In this document: one piece after another, positions 45,649 through 56,569 of the stretch
Layout of the letters: each line of letters starts with the position of its first letter
Numbering within the stretch: position 1 is the first letter of the stretch
Source: Pseudomonadota bacterium
GTDB taxonomy: Bacteria > Pseudomonadota > Gammaproteobacteria > UBA5335
Assembly: GCA_034189865.1 (NCBI GenBank)
Contig: JAXHTV010000005.1
Coordinates: forward strand, 1 to 64,000
Direction of reading: 5' to 3'
Length of the DNA stretch: 64,000 bases
The notes under the pieces: generated by a model
Seen by the model: the letters and a program-made list of their open reading frames with translations, nothing else
What the model was told of the DNA's origin: nothing
The model's database searches: none
Made by a program: the position numbers and the translations under genes

Positions 45649-46584
45649 TTAGGACCGCACATAACTTAACCAGTCTTGATGGCCTTCGTGGCGACCATAG
45701 ACCGCATCGAAATAGCGCGCTTGTAGCCGCTCGGTTACCGGCCCGCGCCGCCCTTCGCCGATGATCCGGCCGTCCAATTCCCGTATGGGCGTGACTTCGG
45801 CTGCGGTTCCGGTGAAAAAGGCCTCGTCAGCGATATAGACTTCGTCCCGCGTAATACGTCGCTCCCGAACGGAGATACCCATTTCGGCAGCCAGTTCAAA
45901 CAAGGTCCGTCGCGTGATGCCATCCAGGGCCGATGTCAAATCCGGCGTATGCAACTCACCATCGCGCACCAGAAATATGTTCTCTCCGCTTCCTTCAGCC
46001 ACGTAACCCTCCGGATCCAACAGAAGCGCTTCATCGCAACCGGAAGCCAGCGCTTCATTCAAGGCCAACATGGAGTTCATGTAGTTGCCGTTGGCCTTGG
46101 CCTTGCACATGGTGACATTCACGTGGTGACGGGTGAACGAGGAGGTTCTCACGCGCAAGCCTTTCTCCAAGGCTTCGGCTCCCAAATAGGTGGGCCAGGT
46201 CCAGGCCGCGACCATCACGTGGACGCGCAGATTATCGGCTCGAAGCCCCATGCCTTCCGAACCCAGAAACGCCATGGGACGAATGTACGCCTCGTCCAGA
46301 TTGTTCTCTCGAATAACCGCTTTTTGCACCTCCGCCAGACAATCGCGGTCAAACGGCATTTTCAATCCGAGGATATGGGCGGAACGGAACAAACGTTCGT
46401 TGTGTTCGCGAAGGCGAAAAATAGCCGTCCCCTGCGCTGTTTTATACGCCCTGACGCCCTCGAATACGCCCATTCCGTAATGTAGCGTGTGCGTTAAAAC
46501 GTGCACCTTGGCATCTCGCCACGGCACCATTTCACCATCTAACCAGATGACCCCGTCGCGGTCACTCATCGATGTCGAAGCCAT
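45649..46584 (-). CDS. ilvE: Branched-chain-amino-acid aminotransferase
   Basis: 311 residues, fold-type IV PLP enzyme. IWLDGEMVPWRDAKVHVLTHTLHYGMGVFEGVRAY is the family start. KAKANGNYMNSMLALNEA holds the PLP lysine. EGSGENIFLVRDGELHTP and FFTGTAAEVTPIRELDGR bind the phosphate and carboxylate. It makes valine, leucine and isoleucine from their 2-oxo acids with glutamate. The gene sits 48 bases after glnE, an order shared with Pseudomonas. The ATG at 46584 or one 15 bases on may be used; neither has a clear ribosome site. Confidence 0.96.
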   Translation of the reverse strand: MASTSMSDRDGVIWLDGEMVPWRDAKVHVLTHTLHYGMGVFEGVRAYKTAQGTAIFRLREHNERLFRSAHILGLKMPFDRDCLAEVQKAVIRENNLDEAYIRPMAFLGSEGMGLRADNLRVHVMVAAWTWPTYLGAEALEKGLRVRTSSFTRHHVNVTMCKAKANGNYMNSMLALNEALASGCDEALLLDPEGYVAEGSGENIFLVRDGELHTPDLTSALDGITRRTLFELAAEMGISVRERRITRDEVYIADEAFFTGTAAEVTPIRELDGRIIGEGRRGPVTERLQARYFDAVYGRHEGHQDWLSYVRS

Positions 46585-46632
46585 TGTTATCGAACCTTGT
46601 CTACGGTAAATCCCCCCGCCGCCCAGGGGTGT

Positions 46633-49524
46633 TCAGCTGCTGGAGGCGATGATTCGTTCCCAGATCGTCATGACCAGCTCGCGCTCGGCGCTCATTTCCG
46701 AGTCTTTGACGATCGCCGGCCGCCCCTCTAAGTTCAGCGCGTGCAGGCGCAACCGAAAATGCCGATAGGCATCGGCCAAGTGCTCACAGGCTTGTGCCGA
46801 CATGAGACCCTCGGCAGCGAACGTTTCCAGTATTCGGATATTGTCGGTATATCGCAGGACCGCCGGATGGGTGTGGGCCCAATTCAAAACACCGTATTGG
46901 ACCATAAATTCGATGTCCGCGACACCACCCGCGCCCTGTTTGATATCCCAAAATCCGGCTTTGCTCTGATCCAGGGTTTCCCGCATGCGCGCCCGCATGT
47001 CGCGCACATCATTGCGAAGGGACTCACTATCCCGACGGCGGGAAAGAATCTCAGCCCTCACCGCCTGAAACCGTGACACCAAAGACGGTGCTCCGGCGAC
47101 CATCCGGGCTCTCACCAAGGCTTGATGCTCCCACGTCCAGGCGTCGCGTCGTTGGTAGTCGGCGTAGCCATCAATGCTGCTGACCAGCAGCCCCGAACGC
47201 CCGCTCGGCCGCAGGCGTGTGTCGACGTCGTATAGAAAACCCGATGGCGTAGGGGTTGAAATGAAGTGAATCAGACGTTGGGTCAGGCGCGCGAAGAAAA
47301 CCGCGTTGTCCACCGCCCGGGTACCGTCGGTTTCCTGCTGGCCGCCGGCGCTGTCATGAAGAAAGACCAAATCCAGATCGGACCCGTAACCCAACTCGAT
47401 TCCACCGAGCTTGCCATAGGCCACGATGCCGAACTGCGCGGTTCGTGCGCGCTCCGCTTCCAGACAGCGCGGTCGCCCATAGCGCTGGACCAGATCGGCC
47501 CACCCCAGCAGCAAGACCTGCCGAAGAATGACTTCCGCCAGATCCGTCAGGTGGTCGCTCACGCGCATCACCGGCAGATGACCACCGATGTCCGCGGCTG
47601 CCACCCGCAGCACGTTGATTTGGTGGAAATGTCGGAGCGTCTCCATCTGCTGCTCAAGATCGCTCGTTTCGGCCATCATCTCAGCCAGCTCACGCCCCAG
47701 ACCAGCCCGATCAGGCGGCCGATATAAGGCGCGTGGATCGAGCAGCTCATCGAGCAGAATCGGATGCGCCGCCAGATAGTCGCTGATCCACGGGCTGGTG
47801 GCGCAAAGCCGAACCAACTGAGATCGCGCCATGGGATTTTCCACCAGCAGCGAGAGATAAGGACTGCGCCGGCCAATCGACTCCACAACGTGGATTAGCC
47901 GCGCCAGGGCCGTCTCCGGGGATTCGCTACCCGAGGCCTCCAACAGCAACAAAGGCATCAATTGATCGAAACGATGACGGCCGCGGTCGCTCAGGCTCCG
48001 GTAAAGCACGCTGTGATGCAAGGCACGCAAACGCTCTTGTACTCGATCGGCGTCGTCGAAGCCGTGCTCGCGCAGGAGTTGACCGGCCTGATCGTCCGCA
48101 AGCCGCCCACGCCAGAGCATGTCCAACTCGACCGCCAACTGTTCTTGTTCGTCGGTGCTGCCGTGATCGCCGAAAATTTCGCCGAACTCATCACTGACAA
48201 CGGCCCGATGGTCAGCCAAATCTTTATCGAACTCTTCCCAGCGCGAATAGCCCATGGCGAAGGCCAATCGAACACGCTCTGTCTCGGAAGAGGGCAAATC
48301 GTGGGTCTGCGCTTCGCGAACCTGCTGCAGGCAATTCTCGGTCCGCCGGAGAAAACGATAGGCGTCCGAGAGCAGATCAACCGTTTGAGAGGTCAACACG
48401 CCGCGCTCGGCCAACTCATTCAACACCGGCAATAAACGGCGCTGACGTAACTGCGCGTATTGCCCACCTCGAATCAGCTGGAATACCTGGGCGATGAATT
48501 CAACTTCGCGAATTCCGCCAGGACCGAGCTTGATGTTCTGCGCCATTCCCTTGCGTCGCACTTCCCGGACAATTAGCGATTTCATCTCGCGCAAGGCATC
48601 CAGCGCGCCGAAGTCCAAGTACCGGCGATAAACGAAAGGAGACAAGATCCCCCGTAATCGTTCCACCGCGTAGACGTCCCCTGTGATCGGACGCGCCTTG
48701 ATCATGGCGTAACGTTCCCACTCACGGCCGTGACGCTGGTAGTACTCTTCCAATGCGGAAAAATGCATCACCAACGGTCCGCTCTCGCCGAACGGACGCA
48801 AGCGCGTGTCGACGCGAAAGACGAAACCATCACGGGTGGATTCGGCCAACACCTTAATCAACTGCTGCGCCAGCCGTGAAAAATAGCGCTCGTTGTCCAC
48901 CGGCCGGGCACCATTTGTTTCTCCCGCGTCGGCATACACGAAGATGAGATCGATATCGGACGAATAGTTCAGCTCGAAACCGCCCAACTTGCCCATTCCC
49001 AACACAATCAGTGATTGCGCTTGCCCGTCGGCGTCGAGGGGAACGCCCCACTGGGCTTGCAGGCGCTCATCCAGCCAGCTCAGGCTTTGGCAAATACAAA
49101 CATCGGCGACATGGGAGAGCGATTCGACGGTTTGCTCCACCGGCACACCGCTGATCGCGTCGCGCCAACTGATGCCGAGATACTGCCGCTTACGAAAAAG
49201 CCGCAACGCCGCCATCAGTGCATCGATGTCGGTACATTCCGCCAGAGCAGTCGCCAGCTCTTGCGCTAAATCCGCTTCCGAGGGCGCACGACTCCCCGAC
49301 CAGGGCGAATCGAGAAACTCAATCAAGCACTCCGGGTGGGCAATGGAAAATGCCGCCAAAGCAGGGCTGCAAGCCCACAGCCGGGTGATCTGCCTCTCGC
49401 GACCTCGAAGCGGCGCGGGCACTCCGCCGTCGTGGTCGATGAACGCTTCCCAGAAACGTTCCACTTCCTCGCGCAGTGACAAGGGCAGCGTGGCAATGGA
49501 TTGGGCTATGTCTTCGGATATCAT
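46633..49524 (-). CDS. glnE: Bifunctional glutamine synthetase adenylyltransferase/deadenylase
   Basis: 963 residues with two nucleotidyltransferase halves. The N-terminal adenylyl-removing site has [25 protein letters not shown]. The C-terminal adenylyltransferase site has [25 protein letters not shown], each the G-x-G-x-LGG...SDxDL motif. [21 protein letters not shown] and [19 protein letters not shown] are the paired GlnD-PII-uridylylase-like domains. It adds or removes AMP on glutamine synthetase in response to PII and glutamine. It is the first gene of the minus-strand run glnE-ilvE-zinc finger-GT-hldD-waaF. Confidence 0.97.
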   Translation of the reverse strand: MISEDIAQSIATLPLSLREEVERFWEAFIDHDGGVPAPLRGRERQITRLWACSPALAAFSIAHPECLIEFLDSPWSGSRAPSEADLAQELATALAECTDIDALMAALRLFRKRQYLGISWRDAISGVPVEQTVESLSHVADVCICQSLSWLDERLQAQWGVPLDADGQAQSLIVLGMGKLGGFELNYSSDIDLIFVYADAGETNGARPVDNERYFSRLAQQLIKVLAESTRDGFVFRVDTRLRPFGESGPLVMHFSALEEYYQRHGREWERYAMIKARPITGDVYAVERLRGILSPFVYRRYLDFGALDALREMKSLIVREVRRKGMAQNIKLGPGGIREVEFIAQVFQLIRGGQYAQLRQRRLLPVLNELAERGVLTSQTVDLLSDAYRFLRRTENCLQQVREAQTHDLPSSETERVRLAFAMGYSRWEEFDKDLADHRAVVSDEFGEIFGDHGSTDEQEQLAVELDMLWRGRLADDQAGQLLREHGFDDADRVQERLRALHHSVLYRSLSDRGRHRFDQLMPLLLLEASGSESPETALARLIHVVESIGRRSPYLSLLVENPMARSQLVRLCATSPWISDYLAAHPILLDELLDPRALYRPPDRAGLGRELAEMMAETSDLEQQMETLRHFHQINVLRVAAADIGGHLPVMRVSDHLTDLAEVILRQVLLLGWADLVQRYGRPRCLEAERARTAQFGIVAYGKLGGIELGYGSDLDLVFLHDSAGGQQETDGTRAVDNAVFFARLTQRLIHFISTPTPSGFLYDVDTRLRPSGRSGLLVSSIDGYADYQRRDAWTWEHQALVRARMVAGAPSLVSRFQAVRAEILSRRRDSESLRNDVRDMRARMRETLDQSKAGFWDIKQGAGGVADIEFMVQYGVLNWAHTHPAVLRYTDNIRILETFAAEGLMSAQACEHLADAYRHFRLRLHALNLEGRPAIVKDSEMSAERELVMTIWERIIASSS

Positions 49525-49559
49525 CAGTACGCTTCAATCGTGCCGAGGCGACGAGCCGT

Positions 49560-51785
49560 TCAAGTTCGCAGTTGGGCAGCGTCGATGGGCAGTCGCCGAA
49601 TCCGCTTACCGGTGGCGGCGAATATGGCGTTGCACACCGCCGGCGCGATGGGCGGGGTACCGGGCTCGCCGACGCCACTGGGCGGTTCACGACTGTCCAC
49701 AATGTGAACCTCCACGCGGGGCATATCCGGCATGCGCAACACTTGGTAAGTGTCGAAATTACCTTGCTCCACGCCCCCATTGCGGATTGTAATCTGACTT
49801 TTGAGCACGGCGCTGAGCCCATAGGCCATGCCGCCTTCCATCTGGGCACGAACCGTGAGCGGATTGACCACCTGTCCGCAATCGATGGCAATCACCACCC
49901 GATGCACTTTGACTTGCCCGGCCCCGCTCACCGACACCTCGGCCACCTCTGCCACATAGCTGCCGAAGGAATGATGAACCGCGATGCCGCGCCCGTGGCC
50001 GGCCGGCAGGGGCTGACCCCAACCGGACTTTTCCGCAGCCAGATTGAGCACCCGGAGGTGTCGGGGATGTTCGGTCAAACGCTCCCGGCGAAACTCCAGC
50101 GGGTCCTGCCCCAACCGATGTGCCATCTCGTCGGCAAAACTCTCCACGGCAAAAGCGCTGTGCGAGTGCCCCACCGAACGCCAGAAACCCAAGGGAACGA
50201 AATCATCACGATGGGTGGCGAACTCGACACGCAGATTGTCCATTTGGTAGGGCACTTCGCGCGCGCCTTCGAATCCCGCGATGTCCGGTACGATGCCGGC
50301 AATCGCGCCGGCCACGCTGGAGATACCCCGTTTGACCACCCGCGGCGTCCAGTTGGGCGCAGCCGCCGGAACCAACTCCGGGACGGCCTGGGCCAAGATC
50401 GAAGGCCCCACCACCCGGTGCACCCAGGCCGACAAACGGCCCTGGCGATCCACCGCACCTTGCATGCGGTGCAGCATCGCCGGGCGATAGTAATCGTGCC
50501 GGGTATCGTCTTCCCGAGACCAAATGACTTTGACAGGCGACTTGGTCCGCATCGAAACCTGAACCGCATCTTCCACGAAATCCGTCGCCACGCGTCGCCC
50601 GAAGCCACCTCCTAAATGAGTGGTGTGGACAAATACCGATTCCAACGGCAATCCGGTTAGAGCGGCCGCCACATCCTGCGTACCACCTTGGTTTTGCGTC
50701 GGCACCCACACATCGCAACGATCCGCTTGTACGTGGGCTGTGGCGTTCATCGGCTCCATCGTGGCATGGGCCAGATACGGCAACTCATAGACCGCCTCGA
50801 TCACATCGGCGGCCTCCCGTAGCGCCTGCAACGGATGGCCATCCTGGCGTGCCCGCAGACCCGAGCCTTGAGCCAGTTCTCGGTACGCCCGAAAAACATC
50901 CTCGCTGCTTTGGTTCGCGCTCGGCCCCAGATCCCAACTCACCTTCAAGGCAGCGCGGGCTTTTTTGGCCTGCCAATACGTTTCCGCCACCACCGCAACA
51001 CCATGGTCCACTTCGAACACGTCGCGTACGCCCGCCATAGCCCGGGCTGCCGTGTCATCAAACGATTTCAAACGAGCGCCGAAGGCGGGCGGCCGCTCAA
51101 TCGTAGCCACCAACATCCCTGGAACGCTCACATCCATACCGAACTGGGCCCGCCCTGTGACTTGATCGAGGGCGTCCACACGGCGTGTCGGTTGGCCGAT
51201 GAGCTTGAATTCAGAGGGCGATTTGAGCCGGACACGCCGCGGCAACGCCTGGCCCGCAGCCTCAGTTGCCAAATCCCCATAGCCAACGGATTGGCCCGTC
51301 GGCTCGTGGATGACCCGACCCCGTTCGGCCCGGCACTCCAAGGGCGGAACCGACCAGCGTGAGGCGGCGGCCGAAATCAGCATTGTCCGGGCCGTAGCGC
51401 CCGCCTCCCGCAGCGGTTCCCATGCGGTGGGAACCGAGGTACTCCCACCCGTGGCCTGGATGAACATCATGGGGTTGTCGTAGTCGCGGGATGCCGGCGC
51501 AAACTCGACGCGCACCTGAGCCAAACCGACTTCCAGCTCCTCCGCGAGCAGCATAGGCAAGGCGGTCTTGACGCCCTGCCCCATCTCGGAACGACCGATC
51601 AAAAGAGTGGTCGTGCCGTCGGTCGCGATTCGTATCCAGGCATTGGGAGCAAATCGACCCGCCTCATCCTGAGTCTCGGAAGACGGCGCGCAGCCTTGCA
51701 GTTTAAACCCCACCAGCAACGCGCCCGTGGCGACCGCAGACACTTTCAAAAAACGTCGGCGCGCAGGATCGAAGAATTCACTCAT
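49560..51785 (-). CDS. iorB: Molybdenum hydroxylase large subunit (isoquinoline 1-oxidoreductase beta type)
   Basis: About 741 residues from the ATG at 51785, with a twin-arginine signal ([21 protein letters not shown]) ending in a possible lipobox QGC. The molybdopterin domains follow: [57 protein letters not shown], and the catalytic-Glu segment [19 protein letters not shown] at the C-terminus. It should hydroxylate an N-heterocycle or oxidise an aldehyde in the periplasm. The start overlaps iorA by four bases. No FAD subunit is present, as in the two-subunit type that passes electrons to a cytochrome. The substrate is not known; IorB is used as a family name. Confidence 0.86.
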   Translation of the reverse strand: MSEFFDPARRRFLKVSAVATGALLVGFKLQGCAPSSETQDEAGRFAPNAWIRIATDGTTTLLIGRSEMGQGVKTALPMLLAEELEVGLAQVRVEFAPASRDYDNPMMFIQATGGSTSVPTAWEPLREAGATARTMLISAAASRWSVPPLECRAERGRVIHEPTGQSVGYGDLATEAAGQALPRRVRLKSPSEFKLIGQPTRRVDALDQVTGRAQFGMDVSVPGMLVATIERPPAFGARLKSFDDTAARAMAGVRDVFEVDHGVAVVAETYWQAKKARAALKVSWDLGPSANQSSEDVFRAYRELAQGSGLRARQDGHPLQALREAADVIEAVYELPYLAHATMEPMNATAHVQADRCDVWVPTQNQGGTQDVAAALTGLPLESVFVHTTHLGGGFGRRVATDFVEDAVQVSMRTKSPVKVIWSREDDTRHDYYRPAMLHRMQGAVDRQGRLSAWVHRVVGPSILAQAVPELVPAAAPNWTPRVVKRGISSVAGAIAGIVPDIAGFEGAREVPYQMDNLRVEFATHRDDFVPLGFWRSVGHSHSAFAVESFADEMAHRLGQDPLEFRRERLTEHPRHLRVLNLAAEKSGWGQPLPAGHGRGIAVHHSFGSYVAEVAEVSVSGAGQVKVHRVVIAIDCGQVVNPLTVRAQMEGGMAYGLSAVLKSQITIRNGGVEQGNFDTYQVLRMPDMPRVEVHIVDSREPPSGVGEPGTPPIAPAVCNAIFAATGKRIRRLPIDAAQLRT

Positions 51786-52255
51786 GTCCCTTCCACCTCC
51801 GCGGCCGCGATCACGGCCGCGCGGTGAATCGCCCGCCGGATGCGATCGTAGGTGCCGCAGCGGCAAATATTGCCCGCCATGGCGGCGTCGATGTCTTCGT
51901 CGGTCGGCCGCGGGTTGGATTTCAGCAGTGCCGCCGCGGTCATCAACTGGCCGGACTGACAGTAACCGCATTGCGGCACATCTTCTTCCAACCAGGCCTG
52001 CTGCAACGGATGCAATCGCTCACCACCCAGGCCTTCAACCGTGGTCAGCGTTCTCCCGGCGGCCACCGCGATGGGTGTGACGCACGACCGGATCGGCACC
52101 CCATCAAGCTGAACCGTGCATGCGCCACACTGAGCCAGGCCGCAGCCAAACTTAGTGCCCACTAGCCCCAACCCATCCCGGAGAACCCACAGGATCGGCG
52201 TATCTGGATCAATAGAAATTTCTACCGGCTGGTCGTTCAGTGTAAAGTTGACCAC
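51782..52255 (-). CDS. iorA: 2Fe-2S subunit of a molybdenum hydroxylase (isoquinoline 1-oxidoreductase alpha type)
   Basis: 157 residues from a GTG at 52255, chosen because GGAGG lies exactly six bases upstream; the open frame to 52297 adds a less plausible 14 residues. The plant-type cluster is [23 protein letters not shown] and the second cluster [10 protein letters not shown]...[12 protein letters not shown], both complete. It carries electrons from the molybdenum site. There is no signal peptide, so export with iorB as a hitchhiker is expected. ATGA overlap with iorB. Confidence 0.9.
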   Translation of the reverse strand: MVNFTLNDQPVEISIDPDTPILWVLRDGLGLVGTKFGCGLAQCGACTVQLDGVPIRSCVTPIAVAAGRTLTTVEGLGGERLHPLQQAWLEEDVPQCGYCQSGQLMTAAALLKSNPRPTDEDIDAAMAGNICRCGTYDRIRRAIHRAAVIAAAEVEGT

Positions 52256-52628
52256 AGTCGGCCTCCCGTTAGACGAGCATCGAAAATGCCTGTGCATGGC
52301 AGTAAATAACTGAGTCTGTCGGACAACACTGAGTGAACGCGTAGGCTCATATAAGCCGCCTGTCGCAAATAATTATCCGCCGGTCGAGATGGACTAGCAT
52401 CCTTCATATTGGGCGGGCAAACTGCTTTGTGTGTAAAAATGTCACGTTGACAACACGGCCCGATACGGTCAATAACACTTAACAACGAGGGCATAAGCAA
52501 ATACGACCGCAAGCGGACTTCAAGGGGTATCAAGAACATACCGCTGGGCAGAAATCATAACAACAACAATAACTTTCGGACATAAGAAAAAACGAGCTTA
52601 GGGATGAGCGGCAAAGGATAAACCGCTG
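52256..52628. other. Intergenic region between iorA and the diguanylate cyclase gene
   Basis: It is AT-richer than the flanks. A perfect TTGACA at 52447-52452 points to the diguanylate cyclase, but only weak -10 candidates follow. GGCT-N6-AGCC at 52345-52358 is an imperfect palindrome on the iorA side. A minus-strand frame of 100 codons here has no protein-like sequence. Nothing else recognised. Confidence 0.4.
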
Positions 52629-53762
52629 ATGTTTTCGATTATTCCCAAAGACGACCCGGCTCAAGCGGTCCGCATCAGCCGGAACTTGCTGGCCTCAGCC
52701 GCCTACTTCACTGGCGCGGTGATGCTGGTCTATGTCCACCTATTTCAGCCATTTGGTATCCAGGTGGGACTCACTGAGACGGCAGTTCTTCTAATCACCG
52801 TCGTCATTAGCAATATCACCTTCTACGCCATCTTGCGCTCAGGGCTCAATAAGCGTTTTTCCGATCCGAGCCTGACAATGTCGCAGTTGTGCGTCGGTAT
52901 TGTAGTCGTCACCTTCGGCGTCTACATCGCAGGACCTTATCGGGGTGTCATTTCTATTCTTTACCCCGTTGCCTTCACGTTCGGGCTTTTTCGCCTCAAC
53001 ACCGCGCAACTATTGAGCCTTAGCGTTTTCACGCTGGTGGCGTTTGCGTTGATGATGGCGCTGGCGATTCAAAGCCAACCGCAGCCGGGCCTCGCGAGCG
53101 ACTTGGCGTTTCAACTCATTGTGCTTGGCATTGTACTGCCTTGGTTTTCAGTACTGGGCGGTTACATCAGCAAGTTGCGTCAACGACTGGTGATTACCAA
53201 TCGTGAGCTGCAACGCGCGCTCAGAAAAATTCAAGAACTGGCCATCCGCGATGATCTCACCCAGCTATACAATCGCCGACATCTCATGGAAGTGCTCGAG
53301 CACCAGCGAAAAATTGCCGATCGGGGCGGCTACCGGTTCTGTATCTGCATCTTAGACCTTGATCACTTCAAATCGATTAATGACCGCCTCGGGCACCTGG
53401 CAGGCGACCGAGTCCTAACCAAGGTTGCCGAGACGCTGGCGCAACACATCCGGGGGGGAGATTTTATCGCGCGTTTCGGCGGCGAGGAGTTTGTCATCAT
53501 CCTAAGCGACACGAATCTCGAGGGCGCGGTGGAATCTGCCGAACGGATGCGAATCCACGTTCACAGCCTGAACCATGAGCAAATCGACAAAGATACCCGA
53601 ACCACCGTGTCCATCGGCGTAACAGACTTTGGTCCCGGTGAAAGCATCGATCATGTGCTGGATCGAGCAGACCGCGCACTTTACCAAGCCAAGCAAGACG
53701 GCAGGAACCGGACCGTGGCCCTCACTAGCCCGGCCAGTAACAAAATCACCACGCTGCACTGA
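52629..53762 (+). CDS. Membrane diguanylate cyclase (GGDEF)
   Basis: 377 residues. About six membrane helices fill residues 20-190 (LLASAAYFTGAVMLVYVHLF, TAVLLITVVISNITFYAIL, VGIVVVTFGVYIAGPY and others) with no recognised sensor name. A short coiled-coil (KLRQRLVITNRELQRALRKIQELAI) leads to a GGDEF domain: DDLTQLYNRRHLM, ILDLDHFKSINDRLGHLAGD, and the active-site FGGEEF. RGGD five residues before it is an intact product-inhibition I-site. It should make cyclic-di-GMP at the inner membrane, relevant to pili and surface life. AAAGGATAA precedes the ATG. Confidence 0.92.
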   Translation: MFSIIPKDDPAQAVRISRNLLASAAYFTGAVMLVYVHLFQPFGIQVGLTETAVLLITVVISNITFYAILRSGLNKRFSDPSLTMSQLCVGIVVVTFGVYIAGPYRGVISILYPVAFTFGLFRLNTAQLLSLSVFTLVAFALMMALAIQSQPQPGLASDLAFQLIVLGIVLPWFSVLGGYISKLRQRLVITNRELQRALRKIQELAIRDDLTQLYNRRHLMEVLEHQRKIADRGGYRFCICILDLDHFKSINDRLGHLAGDRVLTKVAETLAQHIRGGDFIARFGGEEFVIILSDTNLEGAVESAERMRIHVHSLNHEQIDKDTRTTVSIGVTDFGPGESIDHVLDRADRALYQAKQDGRNRTVALTSPASNKITTLH

Positions 53763-53785
53763 CAACCGACCCTCGATCGCCGGGC

Positions 53786-55618
53786 CTATTCGACCGTGAC
53801 CGCCTTGGCCAGATTGCGGGGGTGATCGACGTCCGTCCCCTTCAGCACGGCAACGTAGTACGCCAACAGCTGGAGCGGAACCACGTAAATGGCCGGTGAC
53901 AGCGCACTATGCTCCGCGGGCAAAACGATCACCCTCGGATCCCCGGGTTCCGGCACCGTTACGCCAGCGCCGGCAAACACCACCAACTGACCGCCTCGCG
54001 CCCGAACTTCTTGAAGGTTGGAAAGCAACTTGCCCAGCAACTCGTTATTCGGGGCAACAGCTACTACCGGCATTTCCTCGTCCACCAGCGCCAAAGGCCC
54101 GTGTTTAAGCTCCCCGGCCGCATAGGCTTCGGCGTGGATATAGGAGATCTCTTTAAGCTTCAAGGCACCTTCCAGGGCAATGGGATACTCGACCCCGCGC
54201 CCCAGAAACAGCGTATGGCGCTTGTGCACGAACCCCTCGGCCAATTGGGCGATCTGAGGCTCCAGGCTCAAGACGCGCTCGATCTGTTTGGGCAGGGCCA
54301 GCAGCTCGGCCACCAATTTGCCCTCGGCCTCTCGTGACAGCCGCTGGTGACGACCCAAAGCGATGGTCAAAAGCATCAGCGCAACCAACTGCGTGGTAAA
54401 GGCTTTGGTCGATGCCACACCCACTTCGGGCCCGGCGCGTGTCATCAACGCAAAATCCGACTCGCGCACCAATGAACTTTCCGGCACGTTGCAAACCGCC
54501 AACGTCCCCAGGTATGCCTTTTGCTTGGCCGAGCGCAGTGCCGCGAGGGTATCGGCGGTCTCGCCGGACTGAGACAGGGTCACAAACAGCGTATGGGGCG
54601 GAACGATGGGATCGCGATAGCGGTATTCGCTGGCGATCTCTGCCATGCAGGGAATACCGGCGATGGATTCAATCCAGTAGCGCGCCACCATCGCGGCATG
54701 GTAGCTGGTACCACAGGCGACGATGTGAACGCCCGCCGTTTCGCGCAATACGGCCTCTGCCCCATGACCAAAAGCAGCCTCGAGCACTTGCGTACCGGTG
54801 ATGCGACCTTCCAACGTCTCGGCGATGGCTTGAGGCTGCTCGTGAATCTCTTTGAGCATGAAGTGTCGGTAGGCGCCCCGTTCCACCGCCTCGGGCGAGA
54901 GGGATGATTGTTGGACCCGCCGCTCTACCGGCCGGCCTTCGCGGTCGTAGATATGCACCTCATCGCAGAGGATTTCGGCAACGTCCCCTTCTTCGAGCTG
55001 GATAAAACGCTGCGTGACCGGCAACAAGGCCGCCACATCGGACGCCACGAAATGCTCCCCGATCCCGACCCCGATAACTAAGGGGCTTCCCTCTCGGGCA
55101 ACCACCATACGCTCCGGTTGTTCGGTCGAGATCACCGCGATGGCATAGGCGCCTTCCAATTGACGAACCGCGGCCTGTACGGCCGGGAGCAAAGCGCCTT
55201 CGGTGTGTAAAAAGCGATCGATTTCATGGGCAATGACTTCCGTGTCGGTCTCGGATGCCATCACATAGCCATCACCGATCTGGGCGTCCCGAAGTGCGAT
55301 GTGATTTTCGATGATGCCGTTATGCACCAATGCCACACGATTGCCCGAAACGTGGGGATGAGCATTCTCCTCGGTGGGCCGACCATGGGTAGCCCAACGA
55401 GTATGAGCCAAACCCACCTGCCCTTCGAGGGGCGCTTGAGCTAGGCAATCCGCCAACGCGGCAACACGACCAACGGCCCGTTGACGGCACAAGCGATGAT
55501 GCGTGTCGAGCAACACCATCCCGGCCGAGTCATAGCCCCGATACTCCAGACGCCGCAATCCTTCCAGCAGGATCGGCATCACCTCACGCTGGGCAACCGC
55601 GCCCACGATTCCACACAT
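53786..55618 (-). CDS. glmS: Glutamine-fructose-6-phosphate aminotransferase (isomerising)
   Basis: 610 residues. MCGIVGAVAQREVMP exposes the N-terminal Cys nucleophile after Met removal. YRGYDSAGMVLL and THTRWATHGRPTEENAHPH-type segments form the glutaminase domain. Two SIS domains follow, with FVTLSQSGETADTLAAL, EVGVASTKAFTTQLVAL and KEISYIHAEAYAAGELKHGPLALV; the last binds the sugar phosphate. The end, NLAKAVTVE, is the conserved C-terminus. It makes glucosamine-6-phosphate for murein and LPS. No glmS ribozyme-like leader is expected or seen. Confidence 0.98.
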   Translation of the reverse strand: MCGIVGAVAQREVMPILLEGLRRLEYRGYDSAGMVLLDTHHRLCRQRAVGRVAALADCLAQAPLEGQVGLAHTRWATHGRPTEENAHPHVSGNRVALVHNGIIENHIALRDAQIGDGYVMASETDTEVIAHEIDRFLHTEGALLPAVQAAVRQLEGAYAIAVISTEQPERMVVAREGSPLVIGVGIGEHFVASDVAALLPVTQRFIQLEEGDVAEILCDEVHIYDREGRPVERRVQQSSLSPEAVERGAYRHFMLKEIHEQPQAIAETLEGRITGTQVLEAAFGHGAEAVLRETAGVHIVACGTSYHAAMVARYWIESIAGIPCMAEIASEYRYRDPIVPPHTLFVTLSQSGETADTLAALRSAKQKAYLGTLAVCNVPESSLVRESDFALMTRAGPEVGVASTKAFTTQLVALMLLTIALGRHQRLSREAEGKLVAELLALPKQIERVLSLEPQIAQLAEGFVHKRHTLFLGRGVEYPIALEGALKLKEISYIHAEAYAAGELKHGPLALVDEEMPVVAVAPNNELLGKLLSNLQEVRARGGQLVVFAGAGVTVPEPGDPRVIVLPAEHSALSPAIYVVPLQLLAYYVAVLKGTDVDHPRNLAKAVTVE

Positions 55619-55625
55619 GATTGTT

Positions 55626-56156
55626 TTACTCCATGGCGCCCGCGTGATCGCCGGAAAAGTGGCCTAGCGCAAGCGGGGGATGCAGCGGCCACAGTGGTTG
55701 ATCGCCGGTGTTGAACGACCGCCACAGGTCCGCGAACGTTCGCTTGAGTACCGGATGGCGCCGCTCCGGCGCCAATTCCGCCAACGGCCGCAGAACAAAG
55801 GCGTAGCGCAAAATGTCATCGCGTGGCAGCGAAACCGGCGGCCCCTGCTGGACCAAATCCCCATACAGGATCAGGTCGGCATCGAAGGTTCGCGAAACGA
55901 ATCTTTCCGCCCCTCGGCGACGGCCGCATTGCGATTCGATCGCGCGCAGCGCCGCAGCCAGCTCGGAAGACGGCTCATCCGTGTCGAATCCCACCACCAG
56001 GTTGATAAAATTCTCACCTTCGAATCCCACCGGCGGACACTCGTAGACAGGGGAAAAACGCAAACGCCCGAAGCGCTGATGTAGCAAACCCAAACCCTGA
56101 ACGATATGTTCACGGGGCGCAACGTTGCTCCCCAGGCTAAGAAAGACCTCAACCAT
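55626..56156 (-). CDS. folK: 2-amino-4-hydroxy-6-hydroxymethyldihydropteridine pyrophosphokinase
   Basis: About 176 residues from the ATG at 56156, with VEVFLSLGSNVAPREHI as the classic start. YECPPVGFEGENFINLVVGF and RTFDADLILYGD hold the pterin- and Mg-binding residues, followed by LPRDDILRYAFVLRPLAELAPERRHP. It pyrophosphorylates the pterin alcohol in folate synthesis. The start overlaps the end of folB by eight bases; an ATG at 56183 would lengthen the overlap. folB and folK are consecutive pathway steps. Confidence 0.93.
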   Translation of the reverse strand: MVEVFLSLGSNVAPREHIVQGLGLLHQRFGRLRFSPVYECPPVGFEGENFINLVVGFDTDEPSSELAAALRAIESQCGRRRGAERFVSRTFDADLILYGDLVQQGPPVSLPRDDILRYAFVLRPLAELAPERRHPVLKRTFADLWRSFNTGDQPLWPLHPPLALGHFSGDHAGAME

Positions 56157-56538
56157 CGGCAGGAATCCGGAGGGGTGGCTCATAATCGGGCTGCATCCGC
56201 TCGATCACCACACCCACATCCCGGGCGCCCCGCACGGCGCCGGCCTTATTCACCCGCAGACGAACCCAAGGCACATCGAATTCCGTCAGAATGATCTGCG
56301 CGACTCGCTCCGCCAACGTTTCCACCAGCTGAAACTCACTGGCCGCGACAAAGCCGATCAGACGCTTGGCCACCGCTTTGTAGTCCAAGGCGTGGGCAAT
56401 ATCGTCGTGCTCAGCCGCCCGGCCAATGTCGGTGGCCATATCCAAATCCAGACTGATCGTTTGCTTAACGCGACGTTCCCAATCGAAAACACCGATGACG
56501 GTGTCGATTTTGAGATCCCTCAAGTAGACGATATCCAT
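56149..56538 (-). CDS. folB: Dihydroneopterin aldolase
   Basis: 129 residues from the ATG at 56538. MDIVYLRDLKIDTVIGVFDWERRVKQTISLDLDM is the FolB/FolX signature, with LDYKAVAKRLIGFV, EFQLVETLAERVAQIIL (catalytic Glu) and VRLRVNKAGAVRGARDVGVVIER. It converts dihydroneopterin to 6-hydroxymethyl-dihydropterin. The upstream open frame to 56676 lies inside tsaD and is not coding. Confidence 0.95.
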   Translation of the reverse strand: MDIVYLRDLKIDTVIGVFDWERRVKQTISLDLDMATDIGRAAEHDDIAHALDYKAVAKRLIGFVAASEFQLVETLAERVAQIILTEFDVPWVRLRVNKAGAVRGARDVGVVIERMQPDYEPPLRIPADG

Positions 56539-56569
56539 AACCGCAGAAACCTTTTGACAAACCGCCGCG

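Noticed and set aside
52237-52539. 100-codon minus-strand frame upstream of iorA
   Set aside because: No ribosome site or motif; it runs into the iorA start in another frame and covers the promoter region.
55619-55625. glmS ribozyme or riboswitch
   Set aside because: Only seven bases separate glmS from folK, so there is no leader to hold one.
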